Positions 44,560-53,935 of a stretch of 64,000 nucleotides of DNA are shown here, piece after piece. The stretch lies in contig NZ_AULL01000013.1 in the NCBI RefSeq assembly GCF_000422265.1, positions 124,001 to 188,000 of the forward strand, in the 5' to 3' direction. Source of the DNA: Kaistella palustris DSM 21579. Its GTDB lineage: Bacteria; Bacteroidota; Bacteroidia; Flavobacteriales; Weeksellaceae. Positions within the stretch are counted from its first letter, which is position 1, and every line of letters begins with the position of its first letter. The translations under genes and the position numbers were made by a program. Below the pieces are notes generated by a model. It was not told the origin of the DNA. It worked only from the letters and a program-made list of their open reading frames with translations, and ran no database searches.

Positions 44560-45585
44560 TTATTTAATCTTCACTTCGTAGATCTTCGACCACAACTTGC
44601 CAGTAACCAACATATTTTCGCCTTTAAATGCGATACCATTCAGCACGTCGTTGGTTTCGTCTTTGGTATTTTCCTTGGCCAGTGCGGTGAAATCGAATTT
44701 ACCCACCACTTCGCCGTTTGCAGGATTTATCTTTAAAATAACCGGTTTCTGCCATACATTGGCGTAGATGAATCCGTTGTGATACTCAAGCTCATTAATC
44801 TGGTCGTAAGCTTCGGTATTTCCTGCGATCGCGATATACCTCACAAGTTTTGACGGATCGGAAACGCTGAGGAAATAAATATTTTTTGTGCCGTCGGAAG
44901 CAATCAGGTTTTTGCCGTCGTAAGTTAAGCCCCAACCCTCGCCCATTACGTTGGGATACGGAAATTCATTCAGGAGTTTCAGCGTATTTTTATCATACAC
45001 AAATCCTTTCTTATTCTGCCAGGTCAGTTGATATACTTTGTCGCCTACTATGGTACAACCTTCAGAAAAAACATCTTCCGGCTGCCGGGTTTCTGCAATC
45101 GGCGTGGTACTTCCCAATGTATATTTCAGAATTCGGGATTCACCTAACTGCCCGTCGGATTCATAAATTATATTTCCTTCCAGCTGAAATCCCTGTACAA
45201 AATTCTTCGGATCGTGCGGATATTCCTGCACGACTTCGTAATTCAAAACAGCTTCGGGACTTTTTGCAAACACGTTTATTGTCGCATCCTGCGTAAGCGA
45301 CTCACCATTTTTTTTCTTGATGACAAATGTTACGGCATTCTCACCCAGCGTAAAAAACTGAGGATCCACAACCAAAGACGACGTTTCCCTGTCGCCAAAA
45401 CTGATGGAAATGCTTTCCGCGTTATTGGTAACATCCTGCGGTAATTTCAGGGTGTCGCCGAAATGGTAACCAGCAGCTTCGCGCGAAATATTGTAATCAT
45501 TGAGCGTATTCAAAATTTCTTTGTCCTTGTTGCAGGACACCAAAAAACCGAAAGCAAATAATGCCAGAAATAGTCTGATTTTCAT
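44560..45585 (-). CDS. Glutaminyl-peptide cyclotransferase, lipoprotein
   Basis: Forms pyroglutamate at peptide N-termini. Signal: MKIRLFLALFAFGFLVSC, with a lipobox Cys. After an N-terminal beta domain, the glutamine cyclotransferase (PF05096) five-bladed propeller is visible: FVQGFQLEGNIIYESDGQLG, DVFSEGCTIVGDKVYQLTWQ, GEGWGLTYDGKNLIASDGT and INELEYHNGFIYANVWQ. About 341 residues. Start at 45585 rather than the upstream in-frame TTG. Secretion through the inner membrane and lipid anchoring fit the known periplasmic location of QC enzymes in Bacteroidota. Confidence 0.88.
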   Translation of the reverse strand: MKIRLFLALFAFGFLVSCNKDKEILNTLNDYNISREAAGYHFGDTLKLPQDVTNNAESISISFGDRETSSLVVDPQFFTLGENAVTFVIKKKNGESLTQDATINVFAKSPEAVLNYEVVQEYPHDPKNFVQGFQLEGNIIYESDGQLGESRILKYTLGSTTPIAETRQPEDVFSEGCTIVGDKVYQLTWQNKKGFVYDKNTLKLLNEFPYPNVMGEGWGLTYDGKNLIASDGTKNIYFLSVSDPSKLVRYIAIAGNTEAYDQINELEYHNGFIYANVWQKPVILKINPANGEVVGKFDFTALAKENTKDETNDVLNGIAFKGENMLVTGKLWSKIYEVKIK

Positions 45586-45674
45586 TAAAAATAATTTCCT
45601 CAAAAATACTTATTTTAAATGATACCCATGAAACTAAAATAATATCCGAAAGACAACACCGTGAAATTAATATT

Positions 45675-45682
45675 TATCTTTG
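45675..45682 (+). promoter_or_regulatory. -7 element of the M1 peptidase gene
   Basis: TATCTTTG, 20 nt before the ATG at 45703. It overlaps the first codons of a longer GTG frame (45661), arguing for the later start. Confidence 0.5.
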
Positions 45683-45702
45683 TTTGTATTATTTCGCTAA
45701 TT

Positions 45703-47316
45703 ATGAAGAAAACGCTCTTTTTACTCGTGATGTGGTGTGGGATTTTCCCGGCACAAACTTTTACAAAGCAGGATTCACTGAAAGGCTCAAATACCGGATT
45801 CAGGAATTTTTGGGATGTAAAAAAATATGAAATTTCTGTAGAACCCGATTTCGCAACACAGTCGGTTTCGGGAACAAACAAGATTACTTTTGAGATTACG
45901 CGGGACGTTTCAAATCCTGTTTTTCAGATCGATCTGCAGCAACCTATGAATTATAAGATCATCGACAGCGACAAAAAGCTCTGTTCATCCGAGCGCGACG
46001 GTGATTTTATTTTCATTAAAACAAATACCGATTACAAAAAAGGAGATACGCACTCGTTCACCATTCAGTTTTACGGAAATCCTTTAATTGCCAAAAATGC
46101 ACCATGGGATGGCGGCTGGGTTTTTACTAAAGATGATCAGGGGAATCCATGGATGTCGGTGGCACAAGAGGGAACCGGCGCGTCGCTTTGGCTGCCCACA
46201 AAAGATATCTGGAGCGATGAGCCGGATGATGGCATCATCATGAAAATTACAACACCAAAAGACCTCGTGGGTGTGGGCAACGGCAGACTTATTTCTGAAA
46301 CAACATCCAGGGACAAAAAGATTTTTACCTGGGAAGTCAAAAATCCCATCAACACCTACTCGATCGTGCCCAATGTGGGGAAATACGTGAATTTTAAAGA
46401 CAGCTACAACGGGGAGAAAGGCAACCTCGATCTCGACTACTGGGTTTTGGATTACAACCTGGACAGGGCAAAAAAACAGTTTCAACAGGTAAAACCAATG
46501 ATGAAAGCTTTTGAATACTGGTTCGGACCCTATCCTTTTTATGAGGACTCTTATAAGCTGGTCGAAAGTCCTTATTTAGGAATGGAACACCAAAGTTCGG
46601 TAGCATACGGAAATCATTATGAGAACGGTTATCTGGGGCGTGATCTTTCGGGCACAGGAGTGGGTTTAAACTGGGATTTCATCATCGTGCACGAAAGCGG
46701 CCATGAATGGTTTGCCAACAACATTACTGCAAAAGATCAGGCGGATATGTGGATTCACGAAAGTTTCACCAATTATTCTGAAACACTTTTTACTGAAAGT
46801 TATATGGATAAAGCTTCCGCAGAAAAATACATTATCGGCTTGCGGAAAACCATTAAAAACGACCGGCCAATTATTGGCAAATACGGCGTACGGAATGAAG
46901 GCAGCGGTGATATGTACAATAAAGGGGGTAATATGATCCACACGATTCGGCAGGTCATAAATGACGACGAAAAATTCCGGTCGATTCTGCGTGGTTTAAA
47001 TAAAGATTTTTACCATCAAACCGTAACCACCCGGCAAGTTGAAAATTACATCTCGCACAAAGCGGGATTTGATTTCTCTTCCGTTTTTGACCAGTATTTA
47101 CGCACCACGAAAATTCCGGTTTTGATGTATGAACAAAAAGGAAATGAGCTGAAGTTCAAATATTCGGAGGCAGTAAAAAACTTTAATCTTCCGTTGCGGC
47201 TCAAATCCGGTGAGTTGCTGGATCCTACAGAAATGTGGCAAACCATCAAATTAAAAAGTGCGCAACCTGCAGCTTTTGATGCGAACTATTACGTGATCTA
47301 TCAAAACCAGAAGTGA
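45703..47316 (+). CDS. M1-family metallopeptidase, secreted
   Basis: 537 residues. Signal peptide MKKTLFLLVMWCGIFPAQ. Zinc site HESGHEWFANNITAKDQADM followed by WIHESFTNY, giving HExxH-x18-E, with the family's GxMEN-like exopeptidase motif present as GMEHQSSVAYG. Several Tyr for transition-state stabilisation follow (EGSGDMYNKGGNMIHTIRQV). N-terminal saddle domain (about 35-250), catalytic domain (about 250-460) and a short C-terminal part. Similar length to the M1 peptidases without the long HEAT C-terminal domain. Periplasmic or secreted aminopeptidase. Confidence 0.88.
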   Translation: MKKTLFLLVMWCGIFPAQTFTKQDSLKGSNTGFRNFWDVKKYEISVEPDFATQSVSGTNKITFEITRDVSNPVFQIDLQQPMNYKIIDSDKKLCSSERDGDFIFIKTNTDYKKGDTHSFTIQFYGNPLIAKNAPWDGGWVFTKDDQGNPWMSVAQEGTGASLWLPTKDIWSDEPDDGIIMKITTPKDLVGVGNGRLISETTSRDKKIFTWEVKNPINTYSIVPNVGKYVNFKDSYNGEKGNLDLDYWVLDYNLDRAKKQFQQVKPMMKAFEYWFGPYPFYEDSYKLVESPYLGMEHQSSVAYGNHYENGYLGRDLSGTGVGLNWDFIIVHESGHEWFANNITAKDQADMWIHESFTNYSETLFTESYMDKASAEKYIIGLRKTIKNDRPIIGKYGVRNEGSGDMYNKGGNMIHTIRQVINDDEKFRSILRGLNKDFYHQTVTTRQVENYISHKAGFDFSSVFDQYLRTTKIPVLMYEQKGNELKFKYSEAVKNFNLPLRLKSGELLDPTEMWQTIKLKSAQPAAFDANYYVIYQNQK

Positions 47317-47336
47317 AAACTTTAAAAATAAAATAC

Positions 47337-47368
47337 AAAAAGCCGTTTCCGAAAGAAGCGGCTTTTTT
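47337..47368. terminator. Terminator after the M1 peptidase gene, shared with a convergent gene
   Basis: Stem AAAAAGCCGTTTC/GAAGCGGCTTTTTT, imperfect by one wobble pair. It lies between two convergent genes and may serve both. Confidence 0.8.
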
Positions 47369-47383
47369 GTGAAGTGCGGTTTC

Positions 47384-48319
47384 TTAATTGCAGTTTAAAA
47401 CATCGGAAACCATCAGCCGCTGACTAGACGTGTTTGCGGGAACAGCAACATCATCCGAAGGAATAAAAGTCGCACTGGCCAAAGTTGGCGGAACATAAAT
47501 CTGCACGGTCATTTGCGTGTATCCATGTGGATGGTAGGAGACCCAATAGCCTTTCGGATGCAAACCCCAGGTCCCATAAGCGATGTCGGATTTTTCGGGG
47601 TTAATGCCGCCCAGCATGGCAAGCCGTTCGAGTTCCGCATAATTTGAAGACGAGGAGCTGAAGAAACTTCTGATCCTGTTTTCTGCCTCCAGAGCGATCT
47701 GCACAGGTTGCGGCAGGTTGCTTTTCACCTTGGACATGAGATTATCTGGCACGAAATCCAGGCCCATTTTCGAGAGTTGGAGAAGTTCGTTTTTACTTAA
47801 AAGCTGCGTGGCGGCAAGCTGCATTTCAGTGTTCATATTTTTGAAACTCGATTTGGCAATCACACCCCAAATGATCGACTGCACGGTGTGTTGCGGAATA
47901 TCCTGATGTTTGTACCAGTTTTTTACAAGCGCATTGATGATCTCCTTTTTCGGACCACGCACGGGTGCGTACAGATAACCGTCGCCTTTGCTCGGAGCAT
48001 AAGTGCCGGCTTTCAGGCAGAAGCTTTTCAGGTCGATGGTGTAATATCCCGGTTTTAAAAGATAACCTTCGTTCTGAGAAAAATTGGCAGCGCAAAGGCT
48101 GGTGAATTTTTCATTTTTAGCAAAGTCGGGCATTTTAATATCGACCTTGTTGCAGTCTTTAAAATTCGTACTGATGGCTTCGGTTGTAATTCCAGCCATC
48201 ATTTTTTCGCCCACCAAACTGGAGGCTTTGTCCTTGACTTTGTCTTTTAAAAGGTCAAAAATCTGCGCATTTGCGGGGATCATTAGCGCAAGAGAAACGG
48301 TGAATAAAAGTTTTTTCAT
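47384..48319 (-). CDS. Secreted protein of unknown function
   Basis: 311 residues with signal peptide MKKLLFTVSLALMIPANAQ. No family recognised. The mature part starts IFDLLKDKVKDKASSLVGEK, contains KDCNKVDIKMPDFAKNEKFT, a segment with VKNWYKHQDIPQHTVQSIIW and a C-terminal GLHPKGYWVSYHPHGYTQMT, and four Cys that could pair. A His/Tyr-rich beta-region near the C-terminus looks like a folded domain. Monocistronic, convergent with the M1 peptidase. Function unknown. Confidence 0.78.
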   Translation of the reverse strand: MKKLLFTVSLALMIPANAQIFDLLKDKVKDKASSLVGEKMMAGITTEAISTNFKDCNKVDIKMPDFAKNEKFTSLCAANFSQNEGYLLKPGYYTIDLKSFCLKAGTYAPSKGDGYLYAPVRGPKKEIINALVKNWYKHQDIPQHTVQSIIWGVIAKSSFKNMNTEMQLAATQLLSKNELLQLSKMGLDFVPDNLMSKVKSNLPQPVQIALEAENRIRSFFSSSSSNYAELERLAMLGGINPEKSDIAYGTWGLHPKGYWVSYHPHGYTQMTVQIYVPPTLASATFIPSDDVAVPANTSSQRLMVSDVLNCN

Positions 48320-48428
48320 GATTGGGAGTTTTTTGTGTTACTGTATACGAAATTATACAATATTTTTTACTCCTGAAACCTATCTTCGCCGTAATCCCCA
48401 GACCGTCAGTTTATTCACTGCAGATTTC

Positions 48429-49598
48429 TCAGGAATTTCTCATCATGATCCGGAAAGTCGTTCCCGTTCCCACTTCGGTTTGCGCAATTTTAATGTCACC
48501 ATTGTGATATTCCTTGATCACTCTTTTGGCAAGTGAAAGTCCCAAACCCCAGCCGCGCTTTTTGGTGGAATATCCAGGTTTGAACGCATCGCGTGCCTGC
48601 GAGCTCGTCATGCCCGCTCCGGTATCTTTGAAGTCAATAATGGTATACCTGTTTTTTTCGTAAAGTTCAATTTCAAGTCTGCCCTCGCCTTTCATTGCGT
48701 CCACGGCGTTTTTTACAATATTTTCGATCACCCAGCTCAACAGGATCCGACTGTGCGGGATAAGCACTTCGCGGCTGGGTAAAACAAGATTAAAAATAAC
48801 TTTTTTGGAAATCCTGGATTTCAGGTAATCGTAGTTTTGCTGCAGCGTCTCATTGATGTTCAGGTCATTAAGTTCGGGCACAGAACCAATCTTGGAAAAT
48901 CTTTCAGAAATGGTTTTAAGCCGGTTGATGTCGTTTTCGATTTCCTTCACACCCATACTTTCAGCATTTTCCATCCGCAAAATTTCGATCCAGCCAATCA
49001 TCGATGATAGCGGTGTGCCGATCTGGTGGGCGGTTTCTTTCGCCAGGCCTGCCCAAACATAACCTTCGTCAGTTTTTTTAATGGTCCTCAGAAACCAGAA
49101 CGAAAAGAAAATATAAGCCAGAATCAGTGAACCCAAAATGTAGGGCGAGTAGCGCAGATTGTTGAGCAGATCAGAGTTGGTGTAAAAAACGTACTGGTTG
49201 TTGCCGTCCGGCATCTGCAGTTCAATTGGTTTGTAGGAGCTCTCCATTTTGCGCAGCAGCGCGGTCATTTTCTTTGGATCCTTCAGTATCTTTTCGGGAA
49301 TGTTGATCTTAAAGCCTTCGCCATCGATCGGAACTTTATTTTTATCGGTCACAATCACGGGAATCGTGTTGTTTGTTTTGCTGATCTGCAGCAAAAGATC
49401 GAGCGTCATTGGATCTTCAATGATATCTTCCTGCTGATATTTGATTGCGGTGGCAAAAAGTTCAATCCGCTTAATTTCTTCCTTCCGCAGGTAATCGATG
49501 AGAATTACCGAAGCCACAACCACGCCCGCTACAGCCGTAGTAAGCAAAATATAAATTACCCAGTTATTGAGTTTCGAGAAAATGCTTCTGCGTTTCAT
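48429..49598 (-). CDS. Sensor histidine kinase (orphan)
   Basis: 389 residues. Two membrane segments (about 13-34 and 152-170) enclose a periplasmic sensor loop of some 115 residues. Then the HisKA-like H-box LAKETAHQIGTPLSSMIGW (phosphoacceptor His about residue 191), the N-box VIENIVKNAVDAMKGEG, G1 DFKDTGAGMTSSQARDAF and G2 KRGWGLGLSLAKRVIKEYHN. No response-regulator gene lies beside it, so its partner is elsewhere. Its downstream neighbour in the reverse direction is the unknown secreted-protein gene. Confidence 0.9.
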   Translation of the reverse strand: MKRRSIFSKLNNWVIYILLTTAVAGVVVASVILIDYLRKEEIKRIELFATAIKYQQEDIIEDPMTLDLLLQISKTNNTIPVIVTDKNKVPIDGEGFKINIPEKILKDPKKMTALLRKMESSYKPIELQMPDGNNQYVFYTNSDLLNNLRYSPYILGSLILAYIFFSFWFLRTIKKTDEGYVWAGLAKETAHQIGTPLSSMIGWIEILRMENAESMGVKEIENDINRLKTISERFSKIGSVPELNDLNINETLQQNYDYLKSRISKKVIFNLVLPSREVLIPHSRILLSWVIENIVKNAVDAMKGEGRLEIELYEKNRYTIIDFKDTGAGMTSSQARDAFKPGYSTKKRGWGLGLSLAKRVIKEYHNGDIKIAQTEVGTGTTFRIMMRNS

Positions 49599-49615
49599 AT
49601 CTGCTGCTATCGGGA

Positions 49616-50989
49616 TTATTTCAAAACATTGAGCACCTTATACAGCGCATCGCTGATATTTGAACCCTGATAATTATTAATAATAATCGCAAAAACATAC
49701 TTTTTACCATCCTTCGAGGTGTGGTAGCCCGCAAATGATTTGGTATCTTTCATGGTTCCGCTTTTCATTTTCATACCGTTTCCCTGCGTGGGGAATCCTT
49801 CGTAAAAATCCGCGAACCACGTTTGCTTTCTGCTCCAGATAAGTGACTGCACTTCCGCTCTGGCCGACACATAGTTTTGTGGCGAGAGCCCACTTCCGTC
49901 GGCGAAATTAATCATCGATGCGTTGATCCCTTTACCCTTCCAAAAATCTTTCAGATAGGAAACGCCGGCCTCGAAACTGCCTGTGTTCGATTTTTCTTTT
50001 CCTAATGTTTTCACTAAAGTTTCGCCGTAGAAATTCACACTTTTACGCATAAACCAGTAAATAATTTTGTCCAGCGTGGGCGATTTGTATTCCAGAATAA
50101 TGTTCGATTTTGGCGCAAACTGCAGTTTTTCGCCTTTGATCTGCTGCATAGAAACCGATGTTATCTTTCCACTGAAATCAATATTCGCTTCTTGCAGCCA
50201 ATTCGCAATTTCTGCACCCAATGTTAAAGGTGGATTGGGAGTCGCACCGGACACGGTGACAGCTTTCGCGGGAAGCGTGCCGTTGATATACGCCACTTCG
50301 GAATACGGCGCTGTAAAAATCAGACTCTGGTCAGAACTGCCGCCAGTTTTCACCTCACTCACCCAATTTACACCGGGAAGCGCTACGTTAAAGCCCTTGA
50401 TTTCTTTGCCGTACATCGACATATCGAACTGATTTTCGCGCCAGTTCACGCCAAATACTCCGGCACCATAATAATTTCCCATATCGTTCCATGGCCAGCC
50501 ACCCGGCGTGGTCTGAAAATCGAAGTAAGAATCATCAATGATCACATCACCGGAAATCTTCGTTATTCCGGCTGTTTTAAATGCTTCTATAAATTTTTGC
50601 TTAAAGTTTTCCGGCTTATAACCGTCGTAGCGCCAACTGCCCAATGTAGGATCACCGTTGGATTTTACAAACAGATTTCCCGTCAGAACACCTTTGTTTA
50701 AATTTCCCGAGTAAGATGCAGTGGTAGTATACTGATAGTTGCTGCCCAAAGTTGCCAGCGCAGCCGCAGCGGTAAAGATCTTTTGTGTGGATGCTGTAGA
50801 AAGGCCCTGATTTCCCTGGTATTCGTATACAAAATTTCCGCTTTCATCGGCCACATACAGGGAAAGATTTGCAGAATAAGCCGCTGAAGTTGAAAGCAAA
50901 TTTTTGGTCGCGGTGTCAAGTTTTTGACTGACAGTCTGCGCGAAAACAAGTTGTGCACCCAGAAAAAATAGTGGCAGAAGTTTGTGCAT
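49616..50989 (-). CDS. dacB: D-alanyl-D-alanine carboxypeptidase/endopeptidase (PBP4 type)
   Basis: Removes terminal D-Ala from, or hydrolyses cross-links in, peptidoglycan. Signal peptide MHKLLPLFFLGAQLVFAQ; the active-site SxxK is STQK at about residues 67-70 (in STASTQKIFTAAAAL); the SxN region is DGSGLSPQNYVSA; the third motif is KSGTMKDTKSFAG. The large insertion domain of PBP4 (about 90-290) is present. 457 residues, normal for the family. Periplasmic. Located 17 bp upstream of the histidine kinase start in the same direction. Confidence 0.9.
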   Translation of the reverse strand: MHKLLPLFFLGAQLVFAQTVSQKLDTATKNLLSTSAAYSANLSLYVADESGNFVYEYQGNQGLSTASTQKIFTAAAALATLGSNYQYTTTASYSGNLNKGVLTGNLFVKSNGDPTLGSWRYDGYKPENFKQKFIEAFKTAGITKISGDVIIDDSYFDFQTTPGGWPWNDMGNYYGAGVFGVNWRENQFDMSMYGKEIKGFNVALPGVNWVSEVKTGGSSDQSLIFTAPYSEVAYINGTLPAKAVTVSGATPNPPLTLGAEIANWLQEANIDFSGKITSVSMQQIKGEKLQFAPKSNIILEYKSPTLDKIIYWFMRKSVNFYGETLVKTLGKEKSNTGSFEAGVSYLKDFWKGKGINASMINFADGSGLSPQNYVSARAEVQSLIWSRKQTWFADFYEGFPTQGNGMKMKSGTMKDTKSFAGYHTSKDGKKYVFAIIINNYQGSNISDALYKVLNVLK

Positions 50990-51146
50990 CTTTTTTTATT
51001 TTCAAATATAACGAAATAATATTTTTAGAGATGGCAACCTGAATGTTGTGCGTATTATTCTGCATTTCGAAACTTTAACAGATAAAACTTGGAAACTTCG
51101 TTATAATTATGTAAAATTTGTATGGAATATTTAAATATGTGAAGTT

Positions 51147-51584
51147 ATGTCGTCAATCATCACCGGCTTATTTAAAAGCCAAAGCCAGTCCAGAAAAATT
51201 TCTGAAGACTTAGAAAATGCAGGTATCAGTAATGACGGGTATATTATGTATTTGCACGAACATCCCATTTCGAGGGAAGTAAAAACCTCGATATGGCGCT
51301 CCTTCTTTAAAGACAACACCAGTCTGGAAGATGAAAGCCTGGTGGTAAGTGTGAAGGTAAAAGGCCCGGAACAGCGGGAAATGGTAAGTAAAATCTTTGA
51401 TGCTAATGACGCCGTAACCCAAAATTACATTGAAAATATAAAATTTAAAGACGCGGAATCATTGCAGTATTTAAGACGGATTGTCTCGCTCCGTGCAAAA
51501 TCGGAGATCATGCCGTCGCCGGACATTAAACACCGCGGTCAGACACGCGGCATAAACTCGGAAGTATTTTTCGGAAAAAACTAG
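51147..51584 (+). CDS. Conserved cytoplasmic protein, unknown function
   Basis: 145 residues without a signal peptide or membrane segment. Starts MSSIITGLFKSQSQSRKISE; contains ENAGISNDGYIMYLHEHPIS, KTSIWRSFFKDNTSLEDESL, VVSVKVKGPEQREMVSKIFD and LQYLRRIVSLRAKSEIMPSP. The pattern of two alpha/beta halves resembles general stress or YflT-like proteins, but I cannot name it. Single gene with no neighbours in the same direction within 130 bp. Confidence 0.7.
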   Translation: MSSIITGLFKSQSQSRKISEDLENAGISNDGYIMYLHEHPISREVKTSIWRSFFKDNTSLEDESLVVSVKVKGPEQREMVSKIFDANDAVTQNYIENIKFKDAESLQYLRRIVSLRAKSEIMPSPDIKHRGQTRGINSEVFFGKN

Positions 51585-51721
51585 AAAATACGGTATATCA
51601 CATCTTAAAAACACCTCTATTATCGCCTCAGCCTGTGGTTATCTGCAGCTGAGGTTTTCTCTGTAATTGCCCGCTGTTGAGCATTTTTTTCTTAAATTCG
51701 TGAAATAATTGGCATCTTTAA

Positions 51722-53926
51722 ATGGTATACGATCTAGAACAGGAAAACAAGGAAATTCTCGCGCGCTACAAGGATTTAATTTCAAACACTTACCGCACTT
51801 TAGACGAGGAGCAGAACAAGCTCATCCGCAAAGCGTTTGATATTGCTCTGGATGCGCACAAAGATCAGCGCCGCAAAACCGGTGAACCTTACATTTACCA
51901 CCCGATCGAAGTGGCAAAAATCGTCGCGAACGAAATTGGTTTGGGCGCAAGTTCTATTGCCTGTGCGCTCCTGCACGACGTGGTGGAGGATTCCGAATAT
52001 ACTTATGAAGACCTAAAAAAAATATTTGGTCAGAAAATCGCAGACATTGTAAACGGACTCACGAAGATCGCGGTGATGAACCACCAGAATATTTCGGTAC
52101 AGTCTGAGAATTACCGAAAACTTTTGCTCACCCTTTCCGAAGATTTCCGCGTAATTCTGATCAAGATCGCCGACCGGCTGCACAATATGCGGACACTGGA
52201 CAGTATGACGCCGCCAAAGCAGAAAAAGATCGCTGCAGAAACCGTGTATATTTATGCTCCACTGGCGCACCGTCTGGGACTTTACAACATTAAATCTGAA
52301 CTTGAAGATCTCTCGCTGAAATTCAGCAACCCGGAAGTATATTTCGATATTTCTGAACGCCTGGAACTGGCAAAGGAAAGCCGGGAAAAATATGTAGAAG
52401 AATTTAAAAAAGAAGTCAACGAACAGCTTGCAGAAGAAGGTCTGCACGTGAGTATAAAAGGCCGTGCAAAAGCAATTTCCTCGATCTACAGGAAAATGCT
52501 GAAACAAGGCGTCACCTTCGAGGAGGTTTTTGATAATTATGCCATCCGAATAATTTATAAATCCGATGCGAAAAATGAAAAATTCCTCGCCTGGAAAATA
52601 TATTCCATCGTCACAGACCTCTACCACAGCAATCCACAGCGAATGCGCGACTGGATTTCACAGCCAAGGTCTACTGGTTATGAAAGTCTGCATCTTACAG
52701 TTTTGGGGCCGGATAAAAAATGGATCGAAGTGCAGATACGCTCGGAAAGGATGGATGATATCGCCGAGAAAGGCGTTGCCGCACACTATAAATACAAAGA
52801 GGGTTTCCGGCAGAACTCCGATGAAAAGAATTTTGAAACCTGGGTGACCGAGATCCGCGAAGTTCTGGAAAACCAGCAAATGCTTTCCACGACCGAACTG
52901 CTGGATAATATTAAACTAAACCTTTACTCCAAAGAAGTTTTTGTATTCACACCGAAAGGTGAGATCAAGATCTTACCGATCGGTTCCACCGCCCTGGATT
53001 TTGCTTTTTCCGTACACTCGGATCTTGGAACAAAATGTCTGGGTGCCAAAGTCAACGGCAAACTGGTGCCGATTTCTTATATTCTGCAAAACGGTGATCA
53101 GGTCGATATCCTGTCGTCGCAAAACCAAAAACCTAAGGCGGACTGGCTGGATTTTGTAGTAACCTCAAAGGCGAAATCAAAGATCAAAGCCATCCTTAAC
53201 TCAGAAAAAAATCATCTTGTAGAAGAAGGAAAGGAAATTCTGCAGCGAAAAATGCGGCACGCAAAACTGAATTTTAATGACGAGGAAATCAATAAAATGC
53301 AGAAATTCTTTAACCTGAAAACTTCGCAGGAACTGTTCCTGAGTTTCCAGAACGGGAACCTGGACACAAGCGATATAAAAAAATATAACGAGGGAAAAGG
53401 CATGTTCAGCAACTTCATGCAGCGTTTCCGAAAGTCACCGAATAAGAACGAGGTTTATGTGGAAAGTCCGGAAACCAATCTGGATATGATCGTTTTCGGG
53501 AAAGATGAGGAAAAAATGAATTACTCTTTTGCAAAATGCTGTACTGTAATTCCGGGAGATAAAATCTTTGGTTTCATCACCATTTCCGAAGGTATTAAAG
53601 TTCATAACGACAACTGCCCGAACGCGATTAACCTGCGCGCGCAATATGATTACCGCGTGCTCCCTGCAAAATGGGTGAACGAAGAAAGCTTCAAGAACCG
53701 TATCAAGTTTGAGATCGAAGGCCTGGACCGGATGGGAATGATCAATGATATCACGACCGTCATCAGTAACTCGATGAATATGGATATGAAAAGTATGTCC
53801 ATAGAATCCAACAACGGTATATTCCTGGGAAACATCACGCTCGAGGTTAAGAACAGAAACCAGCTCGAGGAGACCTTTAAACAGCTGAAAAACATCAACG
53901 GAGTTTCCCGTGTCCGCCGCCTTTAA
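51722..53926 (+). CDS. Bifunctional (p)ppGpp synthetase/hydrolase (RelA/SpoT family)
   Basis: Makes and degrades (p)ppGpp, the stringent-response alarmone. 734 residues. HD hydrolase domain: His about 60 in YIYHPIEVAKI, LLHDVVEDSEYTYEDL (His-Asp plus Glu-Asp) and IADRLHNMRTLDSMTP. Synthetase domain: GRAKAISSIYRKMLKQG, FDNYAIRIIY (the catalytic Asp), RSTGYESLHLTVLGP and WIEVQIRSERM (catalytic Glu). Then TGS (VFVFTPKGEIKILPIGST), a zinc-finger/helical region and a C-terminal ACT domain. Both active sites look intact, as in single-copy Rsh. Confidence 0.95.
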   Translation: MVYDLEQENKEILARYKDLISNTYRTLDEEQNKLIRKAFDIALDAHKDQRRKTGEPYIYHPIEVAKIVANEIGLGASSIACALLHDVVEDSEYTYEDLKKIFGQKIADIVNGLTKIAVMNHQNISVQSENYRKLLLTLSEDFRVILIKIADRLHNMRTLDSMTPPKQKKIAAETVYIYAPLAHRLGLYNIKSELEDLSLKFSNPEVYFDISERLELAKESREKYVEEFKKEVNEQLAEEGLHVSIKGRAKAISSIYRKMLKQGVTFEEVFDNYAIRIIYKSDAKNEKFLAWKIYSIVTDLYHSNPQRMRDWISQPRSTGYESLHLTVLGPDKKWIEVQIRSERMDDIAEKGVAAHYKYKEGFRQNSDEKNFETWVTEIREVLENQQMLSTTELLDNIKLNLYSKEVFVFTPKGEIKILPIGSTALDFAFSVHSDLGTKCLGAKVNGKLVPISYILQNGDQVDILSSQNQKPKADWLDFVVTSKAKSKIKAILNSEKNHLVEEGKEILQRKMRHAKLNFNDEEINKMQKFFNLKTSQELFLSFQNGNLDTSDIKKYNEGKGMFSNFMQRFRKSPNKNEVYVESPETNLDMIVFGKDEEKMNYSFAKCCTVIPGDKIFGFITISEGIKVHNDNCPNAINLRAQYDYRVLPAKWVNEESFKNRIKFEIEGLDRMGMINDITTVISNSMNMDMKSMSIESNNGIFLGNITLEVKNRNQLEETFKQLKNINGVSRVRRL

Positions 53927-53935
53927 AACAAAACT

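Noticed and set aside
52013-52627. 204-codon frame antisense to the Rsh gene
   Set aside because: Shadow of the well-conserved synthetase/hydrolase.
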